A stretch of 64,000 nt of DNA from Flammeovirgaceae bacterium UBA6059 (GTDB lineage: Bacteria > Bacteroidota > Bacteroidia > Cytophagales > Cyclobacteriaceae): positions 124,001-188,000 of the forward strand of contig DIYH01000024.1 in the NCBI GenBank assembly GCA_002435755.1. The letters run 5' to 3'. Made by a program: the position numbers and the translations under genes. The notes under the pieces were generated by a model. It made no database searches. It saw only the letters and a list, made by a program, of their open reading frames with translations, and was not told the DNA's origin. Positions within the stretch are counted from its first letter, which is position 1. Each line of letters begins with the position of its first letter. Shown here piece after piece: positions 52,292 to 60,714 of this stretch.

Positions 52292-54163
52292 ATGAAACAA
52301 GTATCGATTTATATCGCTTTTTTCTGCCTTTCTTCTATAGCGATCTATGCTCAGCCAGACCGGTGGCAACAGCGAGTTGAGTATGATATGTTCATTGATT
52401 TTGATGTCAACACCAACCAGTTCACTGGTGAGCAGACGCTTAAGTACTTCAATAATTCACCAGATACGCTCGATAAGGTGTTCTACCATCTTTATTTCAA
52501 TGCGTTCCAGCCGGGAAGTATGATGGATGTGAGGAGTAGACTACTTCCTGACCCAAGTCCCAAGATTGGCGATAAGATACTCTACTACGATGATACGGAG
52601 ATTGGTTATCACAATGTCAACTCGTTGACTCAGGATGGGGAAACTCTTAGCTATCATGTTGAAGGGACTATTTTGGAAGTGGATCTGGCTAAGCCTTTGA
52701 TGCCTGGCACTTCCACGGTTTTCGAGATGAAATTTGACAGCCAAGTACCCTTGCAGACCCGTCGAAGCGGTAGGGACAATGCCGAAGGCATCCGGTATTC
52801 TATGTCTCAGTGGTTTCCTAAACTGGCAGAGTATGATTATGAAGGCTGGCATGCACATCCTTACATCGCCCGTGAGTTTTACGCTCCCTGGGGAGACTAT
52901 GATGTAAAGATTGCAATTGACCGTACTTACATGATTGGTGGTAGCGGATACCTACAGAACCCTAACGAAATAGGTCATGGCTATGACAAGCCTGGATCAG
53001 GACCTAAAAAAGGTAAGAATGGTAAATTGACCTGGCATTTCAAGGCTGACAATGTCCACGACTTTATGTGGGCAGCAGATCCTGACTATGCTCACGACAT
53101 TGTGCAAGTGCCCGGAGGACCGGAATTACACTTCTTTTATCAGACGGATACACTAGTGCAAAACTGGAAAGATTTGCAGCCTACCATGGTGAAAGCATAT
53201 CAGTATATGAATGAGACATTTGGTAAGTACCCCTATGGCCAATATGCTTTTGTACAAGGGGGTGATGGAGGCATGGAGTATCCTATGGCGACCTTGATCA
53301 CAGGCCACCGTAGTTTCAGGAGCCTTGTCGGAGTGTCGGTACATGAGGGGCTACACAGTTGGTATCAGATGGTGCTCGGCACCAATGAGAGCTACTATGC
53401 CTGGATGGATGAAGGCTATACTTCGTGGGCGACCCGCTTGACCATGCATCATCTTTTCGATGAAGAGGACGGTGCGAAGTACATCAACCCAATCATAGGT
53501 TCTTACAGGGGCTATTATTCATTGGTCAATAGTGGTTTAGAAGAGCCACTTTCTACTCACAGTGACCATTTTGCTACGAATCGTGCCTATGGTACCGGCT
53601 CCTATGGCAAGGGCGCTATGTCTGTGCATCAGCTCGGTTATATCCTTGGTCAAGACCTTATGAAAAAGGGCATGCGTCGCTATTTTAATACCTGGAAATT
53701 CAAACATCCAAACAAGACTGACTTTATCCGGGTAATGGAAAAAGAGTCAGGATTGGAATTGAACTGGTATTATGACTACTGGATTAACACAACGCACACC
53801 ATTGACTATGGTATAGCCGAGGTATCCGAAAGTGGGACCAGTACCGAAGTGACCCTGGAACGCGTCGGTATGATGCCAATGCCTATCGAGCTGGTAGTCA
53901 CCTACACTGATGACAGTCAGGAGACTTTCTATACTGCCTTAGGTATCATGAGAGGAGAAAAGCAGCCTGACAATGACACCAGGTGGACAGTACTTTCTGA
54001 CTGGCCATGGGTCAACCCTGAGTACACAATAGTGATCCCACGCCCCCTATCGGAAATCAAGTCGATGGAGATTGATCCTAGTCAGGCCATGGCGGATGTT
54101 GATCGTGGCAACAATGTCTACCCCAACAGCAACAAGTTTGAGCTCGTTGGCAAGAAGAAATAG
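52292..54163 (+). CDS. Secreted M1-family metallopeptidase
   Basis: 623 residues from the ATG at 52292, which begins a signal peptide (cleavage after I-Y-A at about 21). The zinc site is H351-E-G-L-H355 with E374 as the third ligand, exactly 18 residues between. The exopeptidase motif appears as G-G-M-E-Y-P-M in place of G-A-M-E-N. The N-terminal beta domain has F-N-A-F-Q-P-G. M1 enzymes remove N-terminal residues from peptides. The changed G-x-M-E-x motif is common in secreted Bacteroidota members. A strong terminator follows 25 bases later. Confidence 0.9.
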   Translation: MKQVSIYIAFFCLSSIAIYAQPDRWQQRVEYDMFIDFDVNTNQFTGEQTLKYFNNSPDTLDKVFYHLYFNAFQPGSMMDVRSRLLPDPSPKIGDKILYYDDTEIGYHNVNSLTQDGETLSYHVEGTILEVDLAKPLMPGTSTVFEMKFDSQVPLQTRRSGRDNAEGIRYSMSQWFPKLAEYDYEGWHAHPYIAREFYAPWGDYDVKIAIDRTYMIGGSGYLQNPNEIGHGYDKPGSGPKKGKNGKLTWHFKADNVHDFMWAADPDYAHDIVQVPGGPELHFFYQTDTLVQNWKDLQPTMVKAYQYMNETFGKYPYGQYAFVQGGDGGMEYPMATLITGHRSFRSLVGVSVHEGLHSWYQMVLGTNESYYAWMDEGYTSWATRLTMHHLFDEEDGAKYINPIIGSYRGYYSLVNSGLEEPLSTHSDHFATNRAYGTGSYGKGAMSVHQLGYILGQDLMKKGMRRYFNTWKFKHPNKTDFIRVMEKESGLELNWYYDYWINTTHTIDYGIAEVSESGTSTEVTLERVGMMPMPIELVVTYTDDSQETFYTALGIMRGEKQPDNDTRWTVLSDWPWVNPEYTIVIPRPLSEIKSMEIDPSQAMADVDRGNNVYPNSNKFELVGKKK

Positions 54164-54188
54164 GCACAAGATTTTCATTGTCTACCGG

Positions 54189-54219
54189 AAAGGGACGATC
54201 AGCAATGATCGTCCCTTTT
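54189..54219 (+). terminator. Terminator after the M1 peptidase gene
   Basis: A perfect 12-bp stem, AAAGGGACGATC (54189-54200) and GATCGTCCCTTT (54207-54218), loop AGCAAT, ending in T. It stands between converging genes and may also slow transcripts from the minus strand. Confidence 0.75.
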
Positions 54220-54276
54220 CTATACAACTCGGTTTGTCGGTGCTGCGATATTAGGGCTTGATCTTTCATTCAGCAT

Positions 54277-54693
54277 TCACAAATCAATCTCTATCACTCT
54301 ATCCCACATCAGCTCAAACGTACAAGCCTTATATTTAGGAGGTCCGAACCAGGAGCGTGGATTGTTAGAGAAGCCGTAGGGCTCGCTCGGCAAACCAAAT
54401 GGCCCATCGGTGTTAAGTTTATGGTTGTTATCCTGGTCGTGATATAGGGTCACGCAGTAAGTCCCGGAAGGCAAGCCATCGAATTGAATTTCGAGCACCT
54501 CAGAAGTCACATCCACGTATTGGCCTATGTCACATCGAGAGGAGAGATATTCTCCTTTTTCTTGTACGAGACAGCATCGCATAGTACCAAAGGGTTGCTC
54601 AATATCTCTCACCTGGATAACCAGCGTCAAATCATTGGACTGACCTGCTGCCAAATGGCAAAGGATGACTAGAATAAATGTTAACCTGCTCAT
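54277..54693 (-). CDS. DUF2141 domain protein
   Basis: 138 residues from the ATG at 54693, giving a signal peptide (cleavage near A-A-G-Q, about 18). The mature beta-sandwich has L-P-S-G-T-Y-C-V-T-L-Y-H-D-Q-D-N-N-H-K-L and G-P-F-G-L-P-S-E-P-Y-G-F-S-N-N, the DUF2141 hallmark. It is periplasmic, function unknown. The start overlaps the stop of the DUF2306 gene by four bases (ATGA), so they are coupled. Confidence 0.83.
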   Translation of the reverse strand: MSRLTFILVILCHLAAGQSNDLTLVIQVRDIEQPFGTMRCCLVQEKGEYLSSRCDIGQYVDVTSEVLEIQFDGLPSGTYCVTLYHDQDNNHKLNTDGPFGLPSEPYGFSNNPRSWFGPPKYKACTFELMWDRVIEIDL

Positions 54694-55289
54694 GCTATAA
54701 TCCTTGATCGTGAAACCATCTTGTAGGCGATTGCAAGATTGAGCATCCATGGGAGCCAGGCCGAAAGCTGATAGACCGGCATGAAGGGAACGGATGTCAA
54801 TAAAGGTATCAACAGCATGGTGCGCTGTGTAATGGCTGCAAAAGTCAGTGCAAAGCTCATGGTCATGAGTTTAGCATGTTGCTCGTACTGACCGTAGCGG
54901 ATGGCCTTGAAACCAAGCCAGGTGATGTAAAGCCATACCAGAGAGAGTACTGAGAATCCGACAGTCGAGATCCAGCCACCCATCGCAAACTGGGCAATGA
55001 TAAGACCCGCGGTACCACTCAAACCAACACCTAAGAGATACATCTGACCTAGGGTTCTATGCCAGTCGGTGTGGTTTCGGATATACGGCAGTAGCTGCAA
55101 AGGGCCGGTGAACATAGCTATCATACCAAGGGCGATATGACAGAAGAATGCCACCCTGTACCAAAGCTTAGTAGCCACTTCTTTGCCTCTAAGGATACCT
55201 GACATATCCGGTTGAAAATAATGAAAAGACATGATGAGCATTGATACAGCTCCTGTCAGAAAAAAGGGGGTGTAGAGTTTCTTTATCAT
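54690..55289 (-). CDS. DUF2306 membrane protein
   Basis: 199 residues with about six membrane segments. The DUF2306 pattern is visible: F-x-H-I-A-L-G-M-I-A-M-F-T-G-P-L-Q-L-L, then H-R-x-L-G-Q-M-Y, G-x-x-A-I-R-x-x-x-x-x-x-H and a last R-T-M. The histidines could bind heme or metal (inference). It is the first gene of a two-gene operon with DUF2141 and has a promoter region with LytTR-like direct repeats next to the LytTR regulator gene. Confidence 0.8.
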   Translation of the reverse strand: MIKKLYTPFFLTGAVSMLIMSFHYFQPDMSGILRGKEVATKLWYRVAFFCHIALGMIAMFTGPLQLLPYIRNHTDWHRTLGQMYLLGVGLSGTAGLIIAQFAMGGWISTVGFSVLSLVWLYITWLGFKAIRYGQYEQHAKLMTMSFALTFAAITQRTMLLIPLLTSVPFMPVYQLSAWLPWMLNLAIAYKMVSRSRIIA

Positions 55290-55293
55290 GGCC

Positions 55294-55320
55294 TAAACAT
55301 ATAATGCTCAGGTTCTTCAA
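55294..55320 (-). promoter_or_regulatory. Possible promoter of the DUF2306 operon
   Basis: On the minus strand TTG (55320-55318), 16 bases, then TATGTTTA (55301-55294), one mismatch from TAnnTTTG. The -7 element is only four bases from the ATG at 55289, so a leaderless message or a different promoter is possible. Confidence 0.3.
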
Positions 55321-55338
55321 GTTTGGCTATGATGTCAA

Positions 55339-55410
55339 TGACAAGGTTGAAGGGCCGTTTGTCAAGGTTTTGTTCTGGACATCAACTCCCAGGGACAGAT
55401 GTCAAAGGTG
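55339..55410 (-). promoter_or_regulatory. Tandem direct repeats, candidate LytTR operator
   Basis: On the minus strand AACCTTGTCA (55348-55339) and AACCTTGACA (55369-55360) are repeated with exactly 21 bp between starts. A third related copy with one inserted base, ACCTTTGACA, lies at 55409-55400. LytTR regulators bind pairs of about 9-bp direct repeats spaced 21-22 bp, and A-A-C-x-T-T fits their loose consensus. The site lies just upstream of the DUF2306 promoter region and next to the LytTR gene end. Confidence 0.45.
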
Positions 55411-55437
55411 TTGATGCTTTATCGCTAAAGTCGAGGC

Positions 55438-56304
55438 TTAATTCTTATGCCCAAAGTACGCGCGAATACCTTCGAGATATTTTCGAGAAACCGGGATAGC
55501 TTCTTCGACTCCTTCGAGTGTTAACTTGAGCCCCTGGGCATTTCCAGAGAACTCCAGGACATGACTCAGGTTGACCAGGTAGGAGCGATGACATCTCTGG
55601 ATGTGAGGTAGATCGATCTGCTCCACCACCGAGGAAAGAGCCACTCGATGAAGAGACTTAGTCAAAGTAGCATTCTCGCGCTGGAAAGCATTGAGATAGT
55701 TGCCCTCAGATTTCATGTAGACCAGATCGCTACTTTTCAAAGCCAGTTGATCTTTCCCATTCTCAAGGATGATCAGCAGCTCATCTTCTTTTTGTAGCTC
55801 TTCATGGGGCTGAGCTTGGTTGAGTTGGCTGGCCTCAAGCAAGTGTGTTTTCAGGCGTTGATTGTAAACAAAAAGTATTAGTATGGTAAGAGGAATACTT
55901 CCAATGGCATAAGTCCTGACTATGATCCAAACGTAGTTCGACCAGTCGAAACTCAAATCACTGAGGTAGTTGATATAGAGCCCATTTGCGGTAGCTATCA
56001 CAAAAAGAATGAGCCCAAAATAGAGTAGTTGGTGCATGACTTGCCAGTGACTATCATCAAATACCTTGGGGAAGACTTTGGGGATCAGGTAAAGAAACAC
56101 GAGGAGAGTTGCTCCGGTAATTACACCAAAAAAAGCGATCTTCAGTGTCTTATAGCTGTAGTACAGCACATTGAGATCGAAGGGCTCGAATACGAGCAGA
56201 AATGTAGCAATGAATGCACCAAAAGCAAAAGCGATAATGAGATCTACGGGTTCTCCCTTGGGGGCGGGATATTCCTGATCTAAGAAAGACTTACCTGAAC
56301 TCAT
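55438..56304 (-). CDS. Membrane LytTR-family transcription regulator
   Basis: 288 residues from the ATG at 56304 (an open frame continues to 56427 but lacks typical start features). Four membrane segments fill residues about 20-150. A linker follows, then a LytTR DNA-binding domain over the last 100 residues: Y-M-K-S-E-G-N-Y-L-N-A-F, R-C-H-R-S-Y-L-V-N-L-S-H-V, and I-P-V-S-R-K-Y-L. There is no response-regulator receiver domain, so membrane state itself may be the input. Adjacent downstream is the DUF2306-DUF2141 operon with LytTR-like repeats in front. Confidence 0.85.
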   Translation of the reverse strand: MSSGKSFLDQEYPAPKGEPVDLIIAFAFGAFIATFLLVFEPFDLNVLYYSYKTLKIAFFGVITGATLLVFLYLIPKVFPKVFDDSHWQVMHQLLYFGLILFVIATANGLYINYLSDLSFDWSNYVWIIVRTYAIGSIPLTILILFVYNQRLKTHLLEASQLNQAQPHEELQKEDELLIILENGKDQLALKSSDLVYMKSEGNYLNAFQRENATLTKSLHRVALSSVVEQIDLPHIQRCHRSYLVNLSHVLEFSGNAQGLKLTLEGVEEAIPVSRKYLEGIRAYFGHKN

Positions 56305-56527
56305 TGCATCTCCAATTCCCCAAAAGTTAAATAAAGTTATTCCTAATGGAGGATTTGGAGAGAGATTCCTTAATGTAAGCCTAACACTCTCAAGCCGGAA
56401 TGATTGAGGTTGATACCAGAATATCAACCGGGTGGAGCAAGTCGCACCAACTCAGCTGTAAATTGATTTTCAACCCCTAACATTAACCGACTATTCATAG
56501 CTGGAAAAGCATGATGCATGAATTCAT

Positions 56528-57307
56528 CTATTCCGACTTCAAAATACCCTGTAGGACCGTGTAGTAGCGATCAGCGATGAATTTGGCACCTGCTTCATTG
56601 TAGTGTACGTCATCCGCAAGGAGCGAATCATCAAACCCTGTAAACATATCAATTGTGATCACCTGCGAGGTGGAGGTCGTCTGTTGGCTTGCTATGGTCA
56701 TCACCTCTCGCTGCATAGCGTTGAAGTCGGCAGTGAACTTAGCGGTCATAAAGTTCGACTTACCCGGAGCTAGTTCTTCTACAACGATGATAACGTCAGG
56801 ATTCCTGACCTGAAGTATATCTATGATTTGATTGATGTTAGCCACCGTCTCGTCAAAAGATGCCAAACCATTTAATATGTCGTTTCCACCTGGGGAGCTG
56901 AATAGCACTACGTCAGGAGTACCTACAGCGTCAAGCCACTCGATCAGACCTTCCAGTATTTCTCCTGAGGTCCAACCACCGCGTCCTTCATGATCGGGAT
57001 CGAAGGTCAGATTACGGTGGTCTTGATAGGATGCCTCGTCTGTTTGGCTACCTATATAGTCAAAGTCCCAGCCACCGTCCACTAGTAATTTCCAGAGTTC
57101 ATATCTGAAACTCTCAAACTCTGGTCTGGCACCCTCTACTCTTGATGCTCCCAGTGCCATGATCTTGTTGAGTGATATACTTGCCGGCTTAGGTTGGACT
57201 TCATCGTTACAACCAGCGGACATGATTCCCAGTAGGAGTGCAAAAATGAGCAACCGAGTACCAACCAAGCCCAAACTACTACCCATTGAATTGAATGTCG
57301 TGAGCAT
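56528..57307 (-). CDS. SGNH/GDSL hydrolase lipoprotein with altered GDS motif
   Basis: 259 residues from the ATG at 57307. The N-terminus is a lipoprotein signal (G-I-M-S-A-G-C, cysteine about 33). The SGNH blocks are: block I I-M-A-L-G53-A54-S55-R, block III S-P-G-G-N-D, and block V A-D-D-V-H-Y-N. G-W-T-S-G-E-I-L fits xylan-esterase-like members. The usual GDS is GAS here: the serine nucleophile remains but the aspartate is replaced. Substrates of relatives are acetylated polysaccharides. It follows the AraC regulator gene at 94 bases. Confidence 0.8.
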   Translation of the reverse strand: MLTTFNSMGSSLGLVGTRLLIFALLLGIMSAGCNDEVQPKPASISLNKIMALGASRVEGARPEFESFRYELWKLLVDGGWDFDYIGSQTDEASYQDHRNLTFDPDHEGRGGWTSGEILEGLIEWLDAVGTPDVVLFSSPGGNDILNGLASFDETVANINQIIDILQVRNPDVIIVVEELAPGKSNFMTAKFTADFNAMQREVMTIASQQTTSTSQVITIDMFTGFDDSLLADDVHYNEAGAKFIADRYYTVLQGILKSE

Positions 57308-57401
57308 GCATTTTTCTTTATAAGCTAAGTACGGCCGATCATACCTCACTAGCGCAATGTGAAGTGGACTAGTGGTATTGATATGTTGATAATCCAATAA
57401 A

Positions 57402-58529
57402 TCAGGACAACTTCAGCGAACGACGATACTCTCCAGGAGTTTTTTGGGTCACCTTTTTGAACGCTTTGTAGAAGACGCTTTTGGTTTTAAATCCCGACTC
57501 ATACCCTATAGCCTCTATCGAGAATATATTGGACTTCCTATCATTGAATATATCTATGGCACGTTTGACACGAAATTCATTGATGTAATCATTAAAGCTG
57601 GTATTCAAGGTGGTGCTAATGAGTTCACTTAGGTAACTATCACTCAGCTCTAGGATGTTGGCAACCATGCTCCGGGTCAGCTCAGGGTTTAGAAACAGTT
57701 TATCCTCTACCATCAGTGAATGAAGCTTTTCAATTTTACCTTTCATTCTTTTTGATGACCCAGCTTGAGCTCTGCTGGCCGTGGAAGCGCTATCTTTTTT
57801 ATCCTTATTGATTTGTATGTCCTTCAGCTGTCTTCGCTGCTCAAAGATGTTAAGGTGATGTACACCTTGGTAGGTGGTGACGACCAGGAAGATGCCTAAA
57901 GAAGCGAGTAGATATTCCCAAATCGCGAAATCAAGCAGCACTGCAATGAAGTCACTCAACAGCCAGAGGATACAAAAAGCCAAAATTGAAAGGCTGTTGA
58001 ATTCCAACCACCTTTTTTCCTGGGCATAGATGTTTTTGGCTTGGTGAACTTTCCGGTAGGAAAACCCAACAAGTGCCATAGAGAAGGGGGTAAAGCTGAA
58101 TGAAATGATCTCAATCAGGTTGGCATACCTCTCATCATCCCCACCTGAAAGCCAATCAAATACGTCAAAGTCTGTAATGAAATCGACCAGGTGAAATAGG
58201 CTCAATAACAGACAAGGTGCGATGAGTATCCAGATAACACTGCTCGAACCCAAGGGGTCTTTTATCGCCTTGAGCGCATACATCATAAATGTGAATGGAA
58301 AGAGGAACTGCCAGTTGATGATCTCCAGGAGGCCATTGGCCGGGACGAGAGCTTCAAACCAGGTGACTGTGAGGCTCATGTTGAGAGAGATAATGGCAAG
58401 TGCGTAGTACTGGTGTACTTCACTCCTGAATGACCTGGAGCTCCAAAGTAAGACCACCAGAAAAAGGCTCAGTACCAGGCCGAATAGTACCAATATATCC
58501 AAAACGGCAAAACTCTGACCAGTCTCCAT
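57402..58529 (-). CDS. Membrane-bound AraC-family transcription regulator
   Basis: 375 residues. Seven membrane segments fill residues about 8-230. A Ser/Lys-rich linker is followed by a full AraC DNA-binding domain with two helix-turn-helix parts (L-E-L-S-D-S-Y-L-S-E-L-I and I-G-Y-E-S-G-F-K-T-K-S-V-F-Y-K-A-F-K), ending T-P-G-E-Y-R-R. This 7TM-AraC layout is frequent in Bacteroidota, where the membrane part presumably senses a small signal. The likely target is the SGNH hydrolase gene directly downstream (inference). Confidence 0.87.
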   Translation of the reverse strand: METGQSFAVLDILVLFGLVLSLFLVVLLWSSRSFRSEVHQYYALAIISLNMSLTVTWFEALVPANGLLEIINWQFLFPFTFMMYALKAIKDPLGSSSVIWILIAPCLLLSLFHLVDFITDFDVFDWLSGGDDERYANLIEIISFSFTPFSMALVGFSYRKVHQAKNIYAQEKRWLEFNSLSILAFCILWLLSDFIAVLLDFAIWEYLLASLGIFLVVTTYQGVHHLNIFEQRRQLKDIQINKDKKDSASTASRAQAGSSKRMKGKIEKLHSLMVEDKLFLNPELTRSMVANILELSDSYLSELISTTLNTSFNDYINEFRVKRAIDIFNDRKSNIFSIEAIGYESGFKTKSVFYKAFKKVTQKTPGEYRRSLKLS

Positions 58530-58854
58530 TTACCGATTGACCATTTTCATATGGTGCTCAAAGCTTGCACGATTCAAATGATAGCGCTTTGGAGGACTGG
58601 CATTGATACACTTGCGATGAGATATGATATCAGGGTAGTCCAAGGCTTACAAACATAACTGTAAGAAAAGTAATGAGTATTATGGCTGGAACCGTCATGA
58701 ATATGGCTTATTGTGTACTTGGAAGCTTATTGTTCCGGTTGTACCAGTAAGACGCCTTTGTCCACAAGGCATAAACGAAATGTCATTTTAGCCGTATGTT
58801 CATTTTTTGACTTTTTGTGATTTTCGATAATTTGATTTTTCTGCGAACTAAGAG
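58530..58854. other. Divergent intergenic region
   Basis: About 325 bases between the AraC and TPR genes. No open frame longer than 25 codons with a start was seen, and no exact TAnnTTTG element. It becomes very T-rich just before 58855, as is usual upstream of genes here. Confidence 0.55.
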
Positions 58855-60627
58855 ATGAGAGGCTCAGAAGCAGTATTGGCGATCATTCCGTTTCAATCTT
58901 CGAATGTGGAGCTAAGCACTTTGCTTCAAAACTTCGAGGAGGACCTTGTATACCATTTTTCAAAGTTCCAGGGCTTGTCGGTGTTGTCCTATTTCTCGAC
59001 AAGCCAGTTGACTGTCAATGATGATGATGTACTTAAGCGCTACCGTGTCAGCCATATTGTTACAGGATCATTTCGTCGGCAAGGTGAGCGTGTGGCCATC
59101 TGTATCCAATTGATCGAGTTTCCAACCAGAAGTATCATTTATGATCAGCGAATAGCATATCAAGATCAGGAGCTTTTTGAGCTGCAAGATCAAGCTGTTA
59201 TGCAAATCACCAATCTGCTGCAAAAGCAACTCGATAGGTCGATCTTATCCAATTCTTATAACAAACCCAAGGTCAAGCTGGACGCTTACGAGCTGCTGTT
59301 GCTTGGCAATGCTCATTTGCAGCTGTCTACACCTGATGATGACTTAAAGGCCAGAGCATACTTCGAGGAGGCGCTCAACATTCAGCCTAACTACTCCAGA
59401 GCTTACTCGGGCATTTCCTCCAGCTACTTCAACCAGTGGAGCTGTCAGCTATGGGACAGGTGGGAGATCAGTCAGCATGGGGCCAAGAAGTATGCACTCA
59501 AAGCGATCGAATTGGATGAGAATGACTATCTATCTTTGTGTATCCTCGGAAGGACATTACTTTTTGAAAGAGACTATGAGCGCTCCGAGTTCTATTTGCG
59601 CAAGTCGTTTGAAATGAACCAAAACGACGCTGACACGCTTTTGGAGATTGCCTTTTCCATGATGTTTTTGGGATATGTCGATGAGGCCATTGGACTATAC
59701 GAAAGAGCCTGTCGGCTAAATCCGCTAAAAGAGGATAAGTATTTGTCTGTTGGCGCCACTCTGGTTTTCGAAAAAGGCGACTTCAAACAAGCACTTGAAA
59801 TGGGGAAGAAGCTGGAGATCCAACAGACCTATATCGATTTTCCACTTTACATGGCGGCTGCAAGTCACTACCTGGGTTTCGAAGAAGAAGCCGGGCGATA
59901 TTGGGAAATCTATCTTCATAAATTTCAAAATCACATTTACTTTCATGATAAGCAGCAGACGCAAGACGCTATCTCCTGGCATATTCATGTTAATCCTTAC
60001 AAAGAGAGCTCCCGACTACAGCAATACCTCAACTACTTAAAGAAGGGTGGCGCCGCGACAATGATCAATAGACCCTCAAAGGAACAGCAGTCCACTGATG
60101 CTACAATAACTATAGCCGGTGGCAGGGCGGAATTGCATTATTCTGGTAAGGTCAGCACCATCAATAGCTCGAAAGGATTGCTGGACATAATAAAGCTGCT
60201 CAAGCAGCCACATCAAGATTTTCACTGCATGGAGCTAATGGGCGCCAAGGATACTTCATCGGGAGTGGAGGTATTGGACGAAAAGTCAAGGAGTGCTTAC
60301 CAGCAAAGGATCAAGGAACTTCAGATAGAAATATGTGAAGCAGAGGACGCTAATGATGTAGTGCAAACTCAGAAATTGAATGAGGAATATGAAAGACTGA
60401 TTGAGCATTTGTCGAGCTCATTGGGACTGAACCGAAGAAGCCGAAAAATCTCCTCGGCCGCCGATAAAGCCAGATCGGCCGTCACGTTGCGCATAAAAGA
60501 TTGCATCCGTAAGATTGCGGCTAAAGATGAGTTGCTTGGAAGTCATTTGACCAATTCTGTAAAGACCGGCCTGCTGTGCTCTTACAGACCGGAAGGAGAG
60601 GTGAAATGGAATGTTGAGGAACTCTGA
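58855..60627 (+). CDS. TPR protein with TolB/FlgO-like N-terminus and coiled C-terminal domain
   Basis: 590 residues, no signal peptide. Residues 1-125 look like the FlgO/TolB-like domain that precedes TPRs in many cyclase-type sensors (A-I-I-P-F, V-S-H-I-V-T-G-S-F-R, I-Q-L-I). TPRs cover about 140-390. From 425 on comes a different domain: a small beta/helix part (A-E-L-H-Y-S-G-K, S-K-G-L-L-D-I-I-K-L-L), a coiled coil (L-Q-I-E-I-C-E-A-E) and a basic helical end (S-A-A-D-K-A-R-S-A-V-T-L-R-I, then L-G-S-H-L, V-K-T-G, C-S-Y-R-P). From memory this end is shared with large actinobacterial and myxobacterial AAA/cyclase regulators. Function is unknown; a cytoplasmic signal-output role is inferred. 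Confidence 0.8.
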   Translation: MRGSEAVLAIIPFQSSNVELSTLLQNFEEDLVYHFSKFQGLSVLSYFSTSQLTVNDDDVLKRYRVSHIVTGSFRRQGERVAICIQLIEFPTRSIIYDQRIAYQDQELFELQDQAVMQITNLLQKQLDRSILSNSYNKPKVKLDAYELLLLGNAHLQLSTPDDDLKARAYFEEALNIQPNYSRAYSGISSSYFNQWSCQLWDRWEISQHGAKKYALKAIELDENDYLSLCILGRTLLFERDYERSEFYLRKSFEMNQNDADTLLEIAFSMMFLGYVDEAIGLYERACRLNPLKEDKYLSVGATLVFEKGDFKQALEMGKKLEIQQTYIDFPLYMAAASHYLGFEEEAGRYWEIYLHKFQNHIYFHDKQQTQDAISWHIHVNPYKESSRLQQYLNYLKKGGAATMINRPSKEQQSTDATITIAGGRAELHYSGKVSTINSSKGLLDIIKLLKQPHQDFHCMELMGAKDTSSGVEVLDEKSRSAYQQRIKELQIEICEAEDANDVVQTQKLNEEYERLIEHLSSSLGLNRRSRKISSAADKARSAVTLRIKDCIRKIAAKDELLGSHLTNSVKTGLLCSYRPEGEVKWNVEEL

Positions 60628-60640
60628 ACCTATAGCGCCA

Positions 60641-60672
60641 GGTTGAATTGAACCAAACCTTACATTGTAAGG
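60641..60672 (+). promoter_or_regulatory. Two adjacent palindromes before the sterol-desaturase gene
   Basis: GGTTGAATTGAACC (60641-60654) is palindromic except for one symmetric pair. CCTTACATTGTAAGG (60658-60672) is a perfect seven-base inverted repeat around one base. They lie 43-74 bases before the ATG at 60715, where an operator would be expected. No T-run follows, so they are not a terminator for the TPR gene. Confidence 0.4.
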
Positions 60673-60714
60673 CCACTTCTTACGCATAAGGGGATAAACA
60701 ATTAATTATCCATT

